Shown here: piece after piece, positions 9,122-19,800 of the stretch
How the letters are laid out: each line of letters starts with the position of its first letter
Position numbering within the stretch: position 1 is the first letter of the stretch
Assembly (NCBI GenBank): GCA_035628135.1
Contig: DASPKM010000009.1
Location: 248,001 to 312,000 of the forward strand
DNA length: 64,000 bases
Direction of reading: 5' to 3'
From: DASPKM01 sp035628135
Lineage (GTDB): Bacteria > Bacteroidota > Bacteroidia > Chitinophagales > Chitinophagaceae
Program-made: the position numbers and the translations under genes
The notes under the pieces: generated by a model
Database searches by the model: none
What the model saw: only the letters and a program-made list of their open reading frames with translations
Told to the model about the DNA's origin: nothing

Positions 9122-10335
9122 TACATGCCAAGGTTTTTATACCGTACCATCGCTTCCACGAAATAATAATCTGCATAGGTAAGCGGCACGTCCACTTCTG
9201 TTTTGGCGGGCATGTGCCCCACACCGTGCTGCAATATAAAACCTCCATTGGTTCCGGGGGCGGCTAAGTAAGTGTTTGTTGATAAGGTTTTGAGTATGGT
9301 CTCTGCTACCGCCAGGTATTTCATAGCCTCTTCCCTGCCTACATAACCGCTCAGTTCCAGCAGGGCCGAAGCAGTGATCGCAGCTGCGGACGCATCGCGC
9401 AGGGCATTGGGAATTCCGGGCGCATCAAAATCCCAATAAGGTATTTTATCAACCGGGAGGTTGGGATGGTTAAGCATGAAGCCGGCGATATTCCGGGCAA
9501 CCTCCAGGTACCGCGCATCTTTGGTATTGCGGTAAGTTTCAACAAATCCGTACAATCCCCAGGCTTGTCCCCTCGCCCACGCCGATGAATCCGCGGCCCC
9601 TTGTGCCGTCCTCTTTTGTTTCACTGCCCCTGTTTGTGCATCATAATTCAACACGTGGTACGAACTATGGTCCGGTCGAAAGTGATTGCGTATGGTAGTA
9701 TTGGCGTGGGTAACGGCGATATTGTAAAAAGAAGAATCGCCGCTCATGCGCGTTGCCTGGAACAGCAACTCCAGGTTCATCATATTGTCTATAATGACAA
9801 GATAATCCGCAGGGTTCCTGCTGTCCCACGATTTGATGCAACCTGTAACAGCATTGAAACGCGTAGACAATGACTTCGCGCTGGTAAGAATGACTTCCCT
9901 GTATTCCGGCCTGGGTGCAATGCGGTTGGCGCTGCCGAAGCTGCAGTACATCATAAAACCCAAATCGTGGGTAGACGTGTTATGCTTTTCTTTTTCCAGC
10001 ACCTTCAGTATGCGCATAGCCTCGTTGTACAACGCGGTATCCCGGGTTTGCTCATACAAATACAACAAGGTAGCAGGATAAAATCCGCTGCACCACCAGC
10101 CCGATCCGCTGAATTCATATTTGCCGGTGGTGGGAAAATAAGTTTTGGGAAACCTGTCAGGCGGCAGATTCTTCGCCAATATCTTATATTGATCGGCGCC
10201 GGCGTCAAAATTGCGCGCGATGGTTTGCAGCAGGTCCTTATCGGTTTTATAAACTGTTTTCCGGGATGCCGAGCAAGCAATGATGACAGCTGTTGCAATA
10301 AGTGCCGGGATCCATAAGCTGGATGTACGATTCAT
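9121..10335 (-). CDS. Unsaturated glucuronyl hydrolase, glycoside hydrolase family 88
   Basis: The 404-residue product should hydrolyse the unsaturated uronic acid left at the non-reducing end by polysaccharide lyases. The (alpha/alpha)6-barrel motifs are present: THDLGFMMYCSFG, with one catalytic Asp; IIDNMMNLELLF, with the second; and WARGQAWGLYGF, the substrate platform. The N-terminus is a hydrophobic segment followed by the lipobox-like ACSAS, so it is probably a lipoprotein. It is the first gene of a two-gene operon with GH78. GH88 is preferred over GH105 because of the WARGQAWGLYG and HDLGFM motifs. No lyase is encoded in the window. Confidence 0.93.
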   Translation of the reverse strand: MNRTSSLWIPALIATAVIIACSASRKTVYKTDKDLLQTIARNFDAGADQYKILAKNLPPDRFPKTYFPTTGKYEFSGSGWWCSGFYPATLLYLYEQTRDTALYNEAMRILKVLEKEKHNTSTHDLGFMMYCSFGSANRIAPRPEYREVILTSAKSLSTRFNAVTGCIKSWDSRNPADYLVIIDNMMNLELLFQATRMSGDSSFYNIAVTHANTTIRNHFRPDHSSYHVLNYDAQTGAVKQKRTAQGAADSSAWARGQAWGLYGFVETYRNTKDARYLEVARNIAGFMLNHPNLPVDKIPYWDFDAPGIPNALRDASAAAITASALLELSGYVGREEAMKYLAVAETILKTLSTNTYLAAPGTNGGFILQHGVGHMPAKTEVDVPLTYADYYFVEAMVRYKNLGM

Positions 10336-10377
10336 AATGCCTGTCTTTAATTAAGTGCAATATTAACACAAGCGGCA

Positions 10378-11046
10378 TTATACCCATTTGTTTTTATGCG
10401 CAAGGCTTATTACCTGCGCTTTGGAATTTACATGGAGCTTTTGATAAATGTTGGCAATATGCTTGCGAATGGTGAGAACGCTAATGGCCAGCTCGGAGCC
10501 GATGCGTTTGGCGTCCCAGCCATTGATCATATAACGAAGGATCTCTTTTTCGCGTTCGGTAATGCTTTGCGGAAAATTGCCGGCGATTTCCTGGCCCGAA
10601 ACCGGCGCTGAGCTGCTTAACAGCCGCAGGGTCTTGCGCGCAATGGCCGGGCTCATGGGCGCTCCACCAAATTCCAATACGTTTATAATAGCTTCCTGCA
10701 ATACGGCAGCGGGTTCATGCTTTAACAGGTAACCGGAGGCTCCCGCCTGTATGGCCTCGAATATCTTTTCATCGTCATCGAATATGGTAAGCACTATAAA
10801 ATGGATGCCTTCATACAATGATTTGGCCATGCGGATGGCCTCGATGCCATCCATGCCCGGCATCTCCAGGTCCATGAAAATAACCTGCGGCAACTTCGGC
10901 TGCGGAAGCCCCTTCAATTGTTCAAGACAGTCATTGCCGTCGGTTGCCACAAACACAATATCGATGCCCTGCAGCGCTTTTATTTTTTGAATAAAAGTGT
11001 TCCTGTTCACGCTATTGTCTTCGGCCAGTGCTATTGTAAAGTGCAT
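10378..11046 (-). CDS. NarL/LuxR-type response regulator paired with upstream TPR kinase
   Basis: The 222-residue product has a receiver domain with phosphoacceptor Asp59 (FMDLEMPG), an acidic pair (AED), a conserved Lys (LLKHEPA) and a C-terminal LuxR helix-turn-helix (TEREKEILRYMINGWDAKRI and following). It lies 41 bp downstream of the TPR histidine kinase on the same strand, so the two form a two-component pair. It is transcribed toward the GH88/GH78 operon, 42 bp away on the same strand. That makes control of the operon possible, and read-through transcription is also possible. Confidence 0.94.
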   Translation of the reverse strand: MHFTIALAEDNSVNRNTFIQKIKALQGIDIVFVATDGNDCLEQLKGLPQPKLPQVIFMDLEMPGMDGIEAIRMAKSLYEGIHFIVLTIFDDDEKIFEAIQAGASGYLLKHEPAAVLQEAIINVLEFGGAPMSPAIARKTLRLLSSSAPVSGQEIAGNFPQSITEREKEILRYMINGWDAKRIGSELAISVLTIRKHIANIYQKLHVNSKAQVISLAHKNKWV

Positions 11047-11087
11047 ACGTACATAAAATTATCTATAGCCTATGCAGCAAAAAATAA

Positions 11088-13028
11088 TCAATTTGTAGTA
11101 GGTGATATGCTCACCGTGGTCCCCCCATCATTATTAACCATCCATTCAATTGCCCACCCCGCTTCGCGGCTGCGCGCCTGCATGTTGGCCAGTCCATTCC
11201 CTCCATCTGGCCTCACATTGCGGGCAACCATTCCCTGCCCATTGTCAGATACGCTGACTTTCCAACCTGCATTATCCCCGCCACTGCAAATGCTCACCAA
11301 TATCTTCTTGCCCTTGCTATGCTTCAATGCATTGTTGATTGCCTCCTGCAGCACGCGGTATAAATGAAAGGCATGGGCAGAAGACAACTGGTAATCGACA
11401 TCGATGTCTTCCTTTACGTCCATCTCAATACCGGGATAACTCGGTTGAATGCGGCTGATAAATACCTTGATACGGTCGCTGATGGCAGTTAGCGACAACG
11501 AATCCTTCTTCAACACCCAAATGGTATCGTTCAACTGCGAAATGATGGACATGGAATTGTTCCTGAGCTCGCGGAACACATTGGCGTTCTGAGAGTCCAC
11601 TTCCCCCAGCTGTATGGAATCAAGGTTAGACGCCATAGAAGCAGCATATGCTCCTAGGTTGTCGTGCAGGTCGGCCGCAATGCGTACCCGCTCCTGCTCG
11701 CTTGCTTCCTTTACTGCATTGGCGGCACTGCGCTTCTCCTCTGCCAGCATCATGGCCAATTGCAGGCGCTGCCGCTTGCGATAATTTCTGAACAGCATGA
11801 TGCCGGCGGCAAGTATCACGATCGACAATACAATAGAACCGTACAACAGGTAGTTCTTCCTGGTAAGGTCGAGTTCCTGCTGTATAATGGTATTTTCTTT
11901 TTTCTGCACTTCATACCGCGTTTGCAGCTCGGCGATCTCTTCGCTTGTATTTATTCTATAGGTAGAGTCCTTCAGTTTCAGTTGGGTGTTCAATATTTCG
12001 CTATAGCTTTTGTAATCGCCGGCCACCAGGTAATTTTTTCCCAGCACCTCGTACAGCACATCCATATTAGAATAGGTTTGCCCGTTAGCGATCGCCAGCG
12101 CCAAACCTTCTTTGCATAAGGCAATGCCCTTTTGCGGCTCTTTGTTATTAGCGTAAAACAAGGCCAGTTGCGCCAGGTCATTGATTAAATAATACACATC
12201 CCCTATTTGCTTACGCACTTCAACTCCTTCTTTAAAAGAGGCCTCAGCTTCTTTCAAACGGTTGAACTCGGCCATGAAACCTCCGTATACAAACAGCGAA
12301 TTGGCAAGGTTGGTAAGATTTTCATCTTCTCGTGAATATTTCAATCCTTGCTTCACGTAAAACTCCGCGGAGTCCTGGATGCTTAGGTGATAAAATGTAA
12401 TGGCGATATTATTGTAAATAAAACTGAGCTTTCTTTTATACAACGGATTTTGCATGATGCGCAACGCATTGTGATACCATTCCAACGCCTCATCGAAGCT
12501 TTTCAACTTCAGTTTTACGTTGCCGATGCCCAGGGTGGCCCGTGCCATTCCCAGGGTATCGCGATGTTGGGTGGTAAGCTTCAACAGCTCGAAATTATGC
12601 GCCATCAATTCATCCATCCTCGCCGTGCGGGTAAGCACATTGCCGCGCAGACCATACAGTTTCAAATAAGTATCATCGTACTTAAAGGCCGTGGTGTATC
12701 CGGCAATCACTTCGTCTATCACTTTCATGGCTGAATCCAATTTGTTTGCCTGGAACAGCCATGCCGCTTTGTAATAATCGGCCAGTAAAATGGCACGTGC
12801 ATTTTTTTGATCTATCGCCATTTGCCTTGCGGCATGGGCATATTTATGCAAGGTGTCGGGGCTATAAGATTCCCATGCATCGCAAAAAGCAAGGGTAGCA
12901 TTCAATTTGTCCGGAGCAGTGGTAGCCGCATCGATGCTGGCCCGCAATTTTTCAATCAGGCGCGTTTGCGCAAACCCGGTGCACACTGGCAAAACAAGGC
13001 AAACCCATAGCAGCAGACGGCGGAGCAT
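11088..13028 (-). CDS. TPR-containing sensor histidine kinase (HisKA_3 type)
   Basis: The 646-residue product has a signal peptide (MLRRLLLWVCLVLPVCTGFA), about 350 residues of tetratricopeptide repeats predicted outside the membrane, one transmembrane helix (LLYGSIVLSIVILAAGIMLF), a short coiled coil, the HisKA_3 phosphorylation helix with His455 (AADLHDNLGAYAAS), and a HATPase_c domain (NNALKHSKG, DNGQGM, GGNGLANMQ). Such periplasmic-TPR kinases are common in Bacteroidota and pair with NarL-type regulators, as here. The stimulus is unknown. The gene is divergent from the T9SS block, sharing a 126-bp promoter region. Confidence 0.94.
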   Translation of the reverse strand: MLRRLLLWVCLVLPVCTGFAQTRLIEKLRASIDAATTAPDKLNATLAFCDAWESYSPDTLHKYAHAARQMAIDQKNARAILLADYYKAAWLFQANKLDSAMKVIDEVIAGYTTAFKYDDTYLKLYGLRGNVLTRTARMDELMAHNFELLKLTTQHRDTLGMARATLGIGNVKLKLKSFDEALEWYHNALRIMQNPLYKRKLSFIYNNIAITFYHLSIQDSAEFYVKQGLKYSREDENLTNLANSLFVYGGFMAEFNRLKEAEASFKEGVEVRKQIGDVYYLINDLAQLALFYANNKEPQKGIALCKEGLALAIANGQTYSNMDVLYEVLGKNYLVAGDYKSYSEILNTQLKLKDSTYRINTSEEIAELQTRYEVQKKENTIIQQELDLTRKNYLLYGSIVLSIVILAAGIMLFRNYRKRQRLQLAMMLAEEKRSAANAVKEASEQERVRIAADLHDNLGAYAASMASNLDSIQLGEVDSQNANVFRELRNNSMSIISQLNDTIWVLKKDSLSLTAISDRIKVFISRIQPSYPGIEMDVKEDIDVDYQLSSAHAFHLYRVLQEAINNALKHSKGKKILVSICSGGDNAGWKVSVSDNGQGMVARNVRPDGGNGLANMQARSREAGWAIEWMVNNDGGTTVSISPTTN

Positions 13029-13154
13029 AAAACCAAGTTAAACAAATTCAATCCCCATTCCAAGACACTACTACAAATTAAGTATTGCTGGCGGGCGGGG
13101 ATATCTTCAATTTTAAACCCGTAATCATTCCCCTTCAACCCAATAAGGTCAAGC

Positions 13155-14261
13155 ATGAACACCAGGAAACTAATCCAAAACTTACAGGGCATTATCAAAC
13201 GCGTGTTACTAGCCACAACTTTGGCGCTGTGCCTGGGATCGGCCATTGCACAAAACATGGTAGTGGTAAACAATACGCCCGGGATAGTAGCTGATTACAA
13301 GACCCTGCAGGGTGCAGTTGACAGCGTGACCGATGGCACGCTGATACTGCTGCAGCCCGGGTTCGACACGTATGGAAATATTACGATTAAAAAAAGAGTA
13401 AGCATCATTGGGGCGGGATATTTCCTGAATCACAATCCTGATCCCACGCGCCAGGCAACACCCTCGGCATCCGTGGTGAGCAGCTTAGTTTTCGACACAG
13501 CTTCCAACGGCAGTTATGTTACAGGCCTTTCCATAACGGGCCTCAACAACCCGGGCAATAGGGTGCAGTTCTCCAATACGTCCAACGTCACGGTTTCCCG
13601 CTGTCTTATTGGACCCAGCGGCACGCTTTTCGGGGGCTACAAGTCCAATCTTATCACCGTCAAGCAATCTTATATCCAAATTGCAGGCACGGGTCACGCA
13701 ACTATCTTGTTTACAAGGGAGGCAACTGACTTCCAATTCCTGAACAATGTTTTTGACAACGAAGGTTACGGATTCCAACTTCCCGGGGAATACTTTACAA
13801 ATTACAATGCTTCGGTGCTTTTCCAGAACAATGTAATGTTCAACCTGTTTAATCCGATATATTATCCGTCGGCCTGCACTTTCATCAACAATATTATTTT
13901 CCAGGGCACCGGATTCGGAACGGTGAATGCAGCAGCGGCTTCCAACAACGTAGGCAATGCCACTTACTCAGCGGCAGGACCAAATATTACCAATGCCGTA
14001 AAAGCCGATGTATTTGTACTTAATTCAGATCCCAACATCGCGAGCCTGGATGGAAGGTTCCAATTAAAAACGGGTTCCGTTGCAATTGGCTATGGCCAAG
14101 GCGGAGTAGACTGCGGCGTGTTCGGCGGCCTGGCTAACCAGCGGTACGAGCTTTCGGGCATAGCCGAGTTTGTGCCAAATATATTTTACCTGAATGTGCC
14201 GGCAGTAGGTACCGCTAACGGCGGATTGCCTGTTCATATCAAAGTAAGAGCCAATCGATAA
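13155..14261 (+). CDS. Secreted pectin-lyase-fold (beta-helix) protein of T9SS block
   Basis: The 368-residue product has a signal peptide (core VLLATTLALCLGSAIA) and then a Bacteroidota-type right-handed beta-helix: an ADYKTLQGAVDSV-type N-terminal cap, then rungs rich in N-N-V/N-N-I. The same opening is seen in cell-surface right-handed helix proteins. No catalytic residues of pectate lyases can be recognised, so a structural or binding role is more likely. No clear sorting domain is visible at the C-terminus (IPVHIKVRANR-like end). It is the first gene of a three-gene rightward block with a type B cargo and a PorP/SprF protein, with gaps of 27 and 32 bp. Confidence 0.8.
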   Translation: MNTRKLIQNLQGIIKRVLLATTLALCLGSAIAQNMVVVNNTPGIVADYKTLQGAVDSVTDGTLILLQPGFDTYGNITIKKRVSIIGAGYFLNHNPDPTRQATPSASVVSSLVFDTASNGSYVTGLSITGLNNPGNRVQFSNTSNVTVSRCLIGPSGTLFGGYKSNLITVKQSYIQIAGTGHATILFTREATDFQFLNNVFDNEGYGFQLPGEYFTNYNASVLFQNNVMFNLFNPIYYPSACTFINNIIFQGTGFGTVNAAAASNNVGNATYSAAGPNITNAVKADVFVLNSDPNIASLDGRFQLKTGSVAIGYGQGGVDCGVFGGLANQRYELSGIAEFVPNIFYLNVPAVGTANGGLPVHIKVRANR

Positions 14262-14288
14262 TTCCACCGCTTATACCATTCTAACCGC

Positions 14289-15791
14289 ATGAATCGATGC
14301 TTTCATAATACAGGTGGAAAAAAGATAGCCGCTTTGCTGTTGCTGCTGTTCCTCATTACAAAAGCGCAGTCGCAAACCGTGAAGGCCATCGAATATTTTT
14401 TCAATACCGATCCCGGCCCGGGCAATGGCAAGATCATTCCGTTGACACCCGGCGCACAGATAGACACCGTCGTCAATTTCGACATGAGCGGGCTTGGCTT
14501 TGGACTGCACAGGCTATACATACGGGCACAGGACAGCGATAACCAATGGGGACTGTACCATGTATATCCCGTTATCAAAGGACAAAATGCGCAGCCCATA
14601 TTGGTAGAACGCGTTGAATATTTCTTTGACAACGACCCCGGCCCGGGCAATGGCATACAGTTGAACTTTTCGCCTGCAGCGCTGAAAGATACCACGCTTA
14701 CATTCAATACAACCGGCATTGCCGATGGGCTTCATCGCTTATACATAAGGGCAAGAGACAATACAGGTAAATGGGGCATCTATCACGTGTATCCTTTTAT
14801 CAAGGCCCCCGGTAACTACCAGCCATTGACCGTACAAAGGATCGAAGCGTTTTTCGATGTTGATCCAGGTGTCGGCAATGGCATACAGGTGCCGTTGAAC
14901 CCCGGTTATATTGTGGACGATACCGTATACATTCCCATTCCCAACCTGCCGAAGGATACTACTACGCTGTACGTGCGTGCCCAGGATAACCGCGGACTGT
15001 GGGGGCTTTACCACGACACGACGCTTGTTTTGAATTGTGATTTTTACAATTTTAAACCTTCCTTTTCTTTCAGCGACACGCATTGCGTAAACAAGAACAT
15101 AACTTTCAATGACAGCTCAGCCGCCTCGCAATGGAAATGGCATTTCGGAGATGGTGATTCCTCTTCGCTGCAGCATCCTGTGCATGCCTACCGCACGCCC
15201 GGCACCTATACAGTAAGCCTGTACGTAACGAATGTCAAGGGCTGTGTTTCCGATACGGCTTATGCAACGGTTACTATTCACTCCATAACCGTGGATGCAG
15301 GTCCCGATGTTGACGTGTACCTGGGCCAGCAGCACCGGTTGCAACCAATTATCTCCGGCAACGATTCTGTGTACAACTGGCAACCACCGTTGTACCTCGA
15401 TAACAACGGGTTGAAAAATCCACTGTCGACACCAACCGACAACATCGTATATACATTAACGGTAACCAGCAAAGGAAAATGCACTGCCAGCGACAGCATA
15501 AAGATCAAGGTGATCAAAGACGTATTGCTGCCACGCATTCCCAACCTGTTTACACCAAACAATGACGGGATAAATGATACATGGGTCATTCAGAACCTGG
15601 ACAGGTATCCCAGTTGCAGGGTGAGCGTTTACAACAGGTATGGCCAAAAGGTTTTTGAATCCACCGGTTATAGCGTGCCATGGAACGGCACCATGAATGG
15701 GCGGCCACTGCCGTTCGGAACATATTATTATGTCATCGAATCCGTAGGCACACTGAAACCATTTACAGGATATGTAACGATTATCAAGTAG
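14289..15791 (+). CDS. T9SS type B cargo with three repeats, PKD domain and gliding-type C-terminal sorting domain
   Basis: The 500-residue product has a signal peptide (LLLLLFLITKAQSQ), then three imperfect repeats of about 72 residues, each carrying EYFF-x-x-DPG-x-GNG and LY-x-RAQD-x-x-x-x-WGLYH (residues about 37-250). A PKD domain follows (WKWHFGDGDSS, HAYRTPGTYTVSL), then an Ig-like part, and finally a type B sorting domain (IPNLFTPNNDGINDTW, NRYGQKVF, LPFGTYYYVIE). Type B domains are exported through the type IX system and often need a neighbouring PorP/SprF-like protein, which is exactly what follows 32 bp downstream. It is probably a surface adhesin. Confidence 0.93.
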   Translation: MNRCFHNTGGKKIAALLLLLFLITKAQSQTVKAIEYFFNTDPGPGNGKIIPLTPGAQIDTVVNFDMSGLGFGLHRLYIRAQDSDNQWGLYHVYPVIKGQNAQPILVERVEYFFDNDPGPGNGIQLNFSPAALKDTTLTFNTTGIADGLHRLYIRARDNTGKWGIYHVYPFIKAPGNYQPLTVQRIEAFFDVDPGVGNGIQVPLNPGYIVDDTVYIPIPNLPKDTTTLYVRAQDNRGLWGLYHDTTLVLNCDFYNFKPSFSFSDTHCVNKNITFNDSSAASQWKWHFGDGDSSSLQHPVHAYRTPGTYTVSLYVTNVKGCVSDTAYATVTIHSITVDAGPDVDVYLGQQHRLQPIISGNDSVYNWQPPLYLDNNGLKNPLSTPTDNIVYTLTVTSKGKCTASDSIKIKVIKDVLLPRIPNLFTPNNDGINDTWVIQNLDRYPSCRVSVYNRYGQKVFESTGYSVPWNGTMNGRPLPFGTYYYVIESVGTLKPFTGYVTIIK

Positions 15792-15823
15792 CGGCAAGTA
15801 ACTGCTGCAATAAATGAAACGAT

Positions 15824-16852
15824 ATGAACCGCATTGTTATCATAATTTCTGCATGCCTGTTGCCTGCAATGACAATTGCACAGCAGAAACCGCATTATAC
15901 CCAATACATTCTCAACAACTATATTTTGAATCCCGCCGTCACCGGCATCGAAAACTATACTGATATCAGGCTTAGCCACCGCAGCCAGTGGCAAGGCATC
16001 GATGGAGCGCCACAAACTACATACCTGACCGTTCACTTTCCGCTGAGCAAAGACGATTATCGCACAACTGCAACTTCGTATGCGCTTCCGGGTGAGAATC
16101 CCAGGGGAAATGCTTATTGGGAAGATTACACCTCCGCCAGTCCCCATCATGGACTGGGAGCAATGGTGTTGAAGGACAGGGCAGGATTTTTAAACCGCGT
16201 TACTGCCGCGGTGTCCTATGCCTATCACCTCGGCATCAGCCCAAAAACCAGCGTGGCTGCGGGCTTCCAGGCGGGACTTACTTCTGTTAGCCTTGACGCG
16301 GACAAAATAAACTGGGCCGCGCTGGACCCTAACGATCCCGCAATTGCCATTAACAGTGGGTTGATCAGGAAGATCAATCCTGAAATCGGGGCGGGCATCT
16401 GGGTGTATTCCGCTGATTATTTCGCAGGCGCCGCTGTTCAAAACATCGTTCCCGGGAAAATTACATTTTCGGCTAACAGCCAATACGGTGATTATTATAA
16501 ACCCCACTTCTTCATGACCGCGGGGTACCGGTTTTTATTGAACGAAGACTGGAATATCATTCCATCTATCATGGCCAAATATATTGCTCCATTGCCTGTA
16601 CAACCCGAATTAAACGTCAAGGTACAATACCGCGACCTTGGATGGGTGGGCGGCTCATATCGTCTGAAGGACCAGTTAGGCGGTTGGGCCGCCATGGCAG
16701 GCATCAACATCAGCAATATGTTTAACATAGGGTACGCGTACGAAGTAACTACTTCCGGCCTGCAAACCTACAGCCGCGGCACGCATGAACTGACCATCGG
16801 TTTCATCATCGGCAATGCTTATGGCGACTTGTGCCCACGCAATGTATGGTAA
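15824..16852 (+). CDS. PorP/SprF family type IX secretion outer-membrane protein
   Basis: The 342-residue product has a signal peptide (IISACLLPAMTIA) and the family start QQKPHYTQYILNNYILNPAV, followed by GIENYTDIRLSHRSQW. The rest is beta-barrel-like with an aromatic C-terminal strand (HELTIGFIIGN). Family members attach to or help export type B cargo, the best known case being SprF for the gliding adhesin SprB. The cargo directly upstream is the likely partner. The stop lies one base from the stop of the convergent 1200-aa gene. Confidence 0.95.
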   Translation: MNRIVIIISACLLPAMTIAQQKPHYTQYILNNYILNPAVTGIENYTDIRLSHRSQWQGIDGAPQTTYLTVHFPLSKDDYRTTATSYALPGENPRGNAYWEDYTSASPHHGLGAMVLKDRAGFLNRVTAAVSYAYHLGISPKTSVAAGFQAGLTSVSLDADKINWAALDPNDPAIAINSGLIRKINPEIGAGIWVYSADYFAGAAVQNIVPGKITFSANSQYGDYYKPHFFMTAGYRFLLNEDWNIIPSIMAKYIAPLPVQPELNVKVQYRDLGWVGGSYRLKDQLGGWAAMAGINISNMFNIGYAYEVTTSGLQTYSRGTHELTIGFIIGNAYGDLCPRNVW

Positions 16853-16853
16853 G

Positions 16854-19800
16854 CTAACAGCAGCACATGAAGGGCACCTGTTTCAGCGGCGAGGTCCTGT
16901 AGATGCGCATCTTGCCCAGGTCGTCGCTTAGCGGCCTTGCTACCGGCGCATAGTTCTTGTACAATTCAACAGCCAGCACGCTTAGCGGCGAGTCACCCGG
17001 CAGTCCCAACTGCCGCAGCATGGCTATCACTTCGTCCTGCTGCCAGGAACAAATGCCATACCGTTCAATTGCTTTTCCTTTCAGGAAGGCATTGCGTTCC
17101 ATGCGGCGCATTTTTCTTTCGCCGAGCAATATGTTCCGGAATGCTTGTCCATCTGCTTGCAGTACCTGCGTGTACAACACGCCCCAGATCTCGGTTTGCG
17201 GCGTATGTTGTTCCAATGTTCTTCCATTATATACAGGCGTTGCATAAGGCGCAGACAGCTTAATGGATTCTTCTGTCCTGTCTACCATGCACTGCAATTG
17301 CGGCGCGGGATGTTGAACCCCGGTGAGGCGCATTGGTCTTCCGTACCGGCCCTGCGCGGTTGACCATACACGTGCATGGCCCACGCAAAACTCGTACACA
17401 AAGAACCCGAACAATTCTGCCGAATCAGCATTGAGACCTGGTGGCAGGGGAACCATGAAATGCCTGGGTGAAGTATCGTTGCAAGGTATCAGCTTTTGCC
17501 ATGCGTTCAATCCCGCCTGGTCGTCTGATTGCCCGGGGATGATCACGCGTATCAGTTCCGGCGGCAAATATGGTTGCGAATCCTCGGGATCGCCGACCGG
17601 TGTTTGACCAGGAATAAGGATTGGATCTGGTGCGTACGCTTTTACAAAAGCGAAATAATCATCGTCAGGATTTTGCAAGGGCTCGGCAAATTCTATCCAC
17701 AGCATGCGCTGCCGTTCATTGGTAGACGAGTAATCTTCGGTATGCTCGTAAGGACTCAATGCCAAGCCTGCGGAAACTATCCTGGGCACCTGCGCTGGTG
17801 GAACGGCCACCGGCACTGTAAGACGCAACTCCTTAATGGCATCTTTTTGATCAGGCGCTGTTTTAAATATTGGTTCTATCGTGTAAAACAATTCCATAGG
17901 TTGAGGGAATGTCCCACTAAATTTCTGCGGGTTCACGGCATCGAAGAATATGATGCGTGTGGCAGACCGCTCAGGATCGGTAGCAGCTGTTATGCCAAGC
18001 GTATTCTTAAGCTCGATGGTGCCAACCGACTCGATACCATTCCTTTTTATTTCAAAGCTTACAGCTTCCAAACCATCCCACGACCAATCGCGCTGTATGT
18101 GGAGGCTGATGGTGGGTATCCATTGATGCACAAGGTCGGCCTTGGAAGCAAACGTAATGCTTGCATGCTCGGGCGACAATGTATGTGGTATTCCTTTCGA
18201 ACAACCGAATACCACTCTTTGTCCGGGCTTACCGAACACGCTCATGCCGGCATTGTCCAATTGCAGTTCTTCGGCCAGCCGCTGGAATAAATTGGCGGGT
18301 GTTTCGGAGCGATGGCCGGAGAGGGTCATGATATTCGTAAGGTTAAGGCTGGGCAATGGATCGGGCTGCAGTAAAATGGCGCGGAATTGTTTGCCCGCCG
18401 GTTCATTCACGAACAGGTTGCGTTCGTCCTTGGCTTCGGACCTTGTGTACAGGGTTACTGGTTTTCCTATCCTGGTTAATTGGCTTCCGAAATATGCCAG
18501 TGTTGGATCAGGTTTACAAACAGGGCGTACCTGTATGCGTATCATTCTTGACGTTGGCAAGCGCAATGGAGAATCACTGGTGGTTAAAGGGAGGTCGCCC
18601 AGGTCGGATGCATCACCAAATTTAATTACTGCGGCGTCGTGGAACTCAGCCTGCAGGTTGATGGATGCTGTTTCATCTGCTGGAAAATCACGTACGGTAG
18701 TAAACAGGTGGTAGTATGATTCTTGCCCGCTCCTCGACGCGGACTGGTCCATTTCTAAAGCGCGTACCGCTACATCGATCTGCACCTGTGTTACATCGGG
18801 ATCAGCGTATGCAGGCTCCCTGTTTTCGATTATGGCCTGGGGCCTGTCGGCCAGTAATTTGGCATATGCATTGGGCAACCCGGTGTATAACAGCGAAGGG
18901 TAACCGAGCAGCGGGCGGAATATTTCATAGCTTTCCGGTGGTGTGGAATCATCTGTTTCATCGGCCCTTATTTCATTTACCCGCACAAGATGGGGTGGTA
19001 AATACCGTTTAAAGCGCGTGGTACTTACCGGGGCCTGGCCACCGTTTATGGGAACGTTGCTTTCGCCGGGACCGCCGCCGGTAGTATCGGCAAAGCGCAC
19101 ACGAAAATCATACCGCTCTCCATATAGCAATGGTTTCCTCTCCGCGTCCACCGGCGTCATTTGTTTATTTACCAGGCCATCGGTGCCCGACAGTTTCGCG
19201 GCTTTTTCATCTTTAATAATGAGCGATGTACCGGTCCACTGCGTATAATATGCGGGCAGCCAGAATATGCCCTGCTTTTGCCCGTCTTGTTGCACAGGCC
19301 CCACTTCTATGCCCAACTCGCCATCGAAATGACCAAGTGCAATGCCATTCAATTGCAGATCGCCGCGCACTTTTACCAGCGAGTTCCATTCCGCATCGCT
19401 TTCGCCATGTTTCCGTACGTCTATGCGGTGGTTGAAAATACCCATCGGCGCGTCTAGGCGTTGACCGGTATCGGGATCGAGGGTCATCTGGCGGTTTTGC
19501 CAGATCAATAGTTGCTCATCATCCCACCCGAGGCGGATACCGAAGTCCCTTGTAGGAGGAAGTTCTTTTTCCGCGTTGCCCGGCTCCACCAGCAGGTTTG
19601 CGCTCACGGGTTGCATGGCGTGCACGATCTTCGCGAAGCCATCATCGTATTCTTCCGCTTCTGCAAACACAGGATCGTAATTGCCTGCGGGCAAAACATC
19701 GGAAACAGGAAATTGCACCGCGGCAAACAAGCTGCGTTCACCGGTAAGGGCCGGTATTCTCGCGGCATATCTTTTCACTATTTCGGGCCTTGCAATTACC

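Noticed and set aside
14289..15100. Minus-strand ORFs of 138 and 114 codons
   Set aside because: They mirror the repeats of the T9SS cargo, which has signal peptide, PKD and sorting domains.
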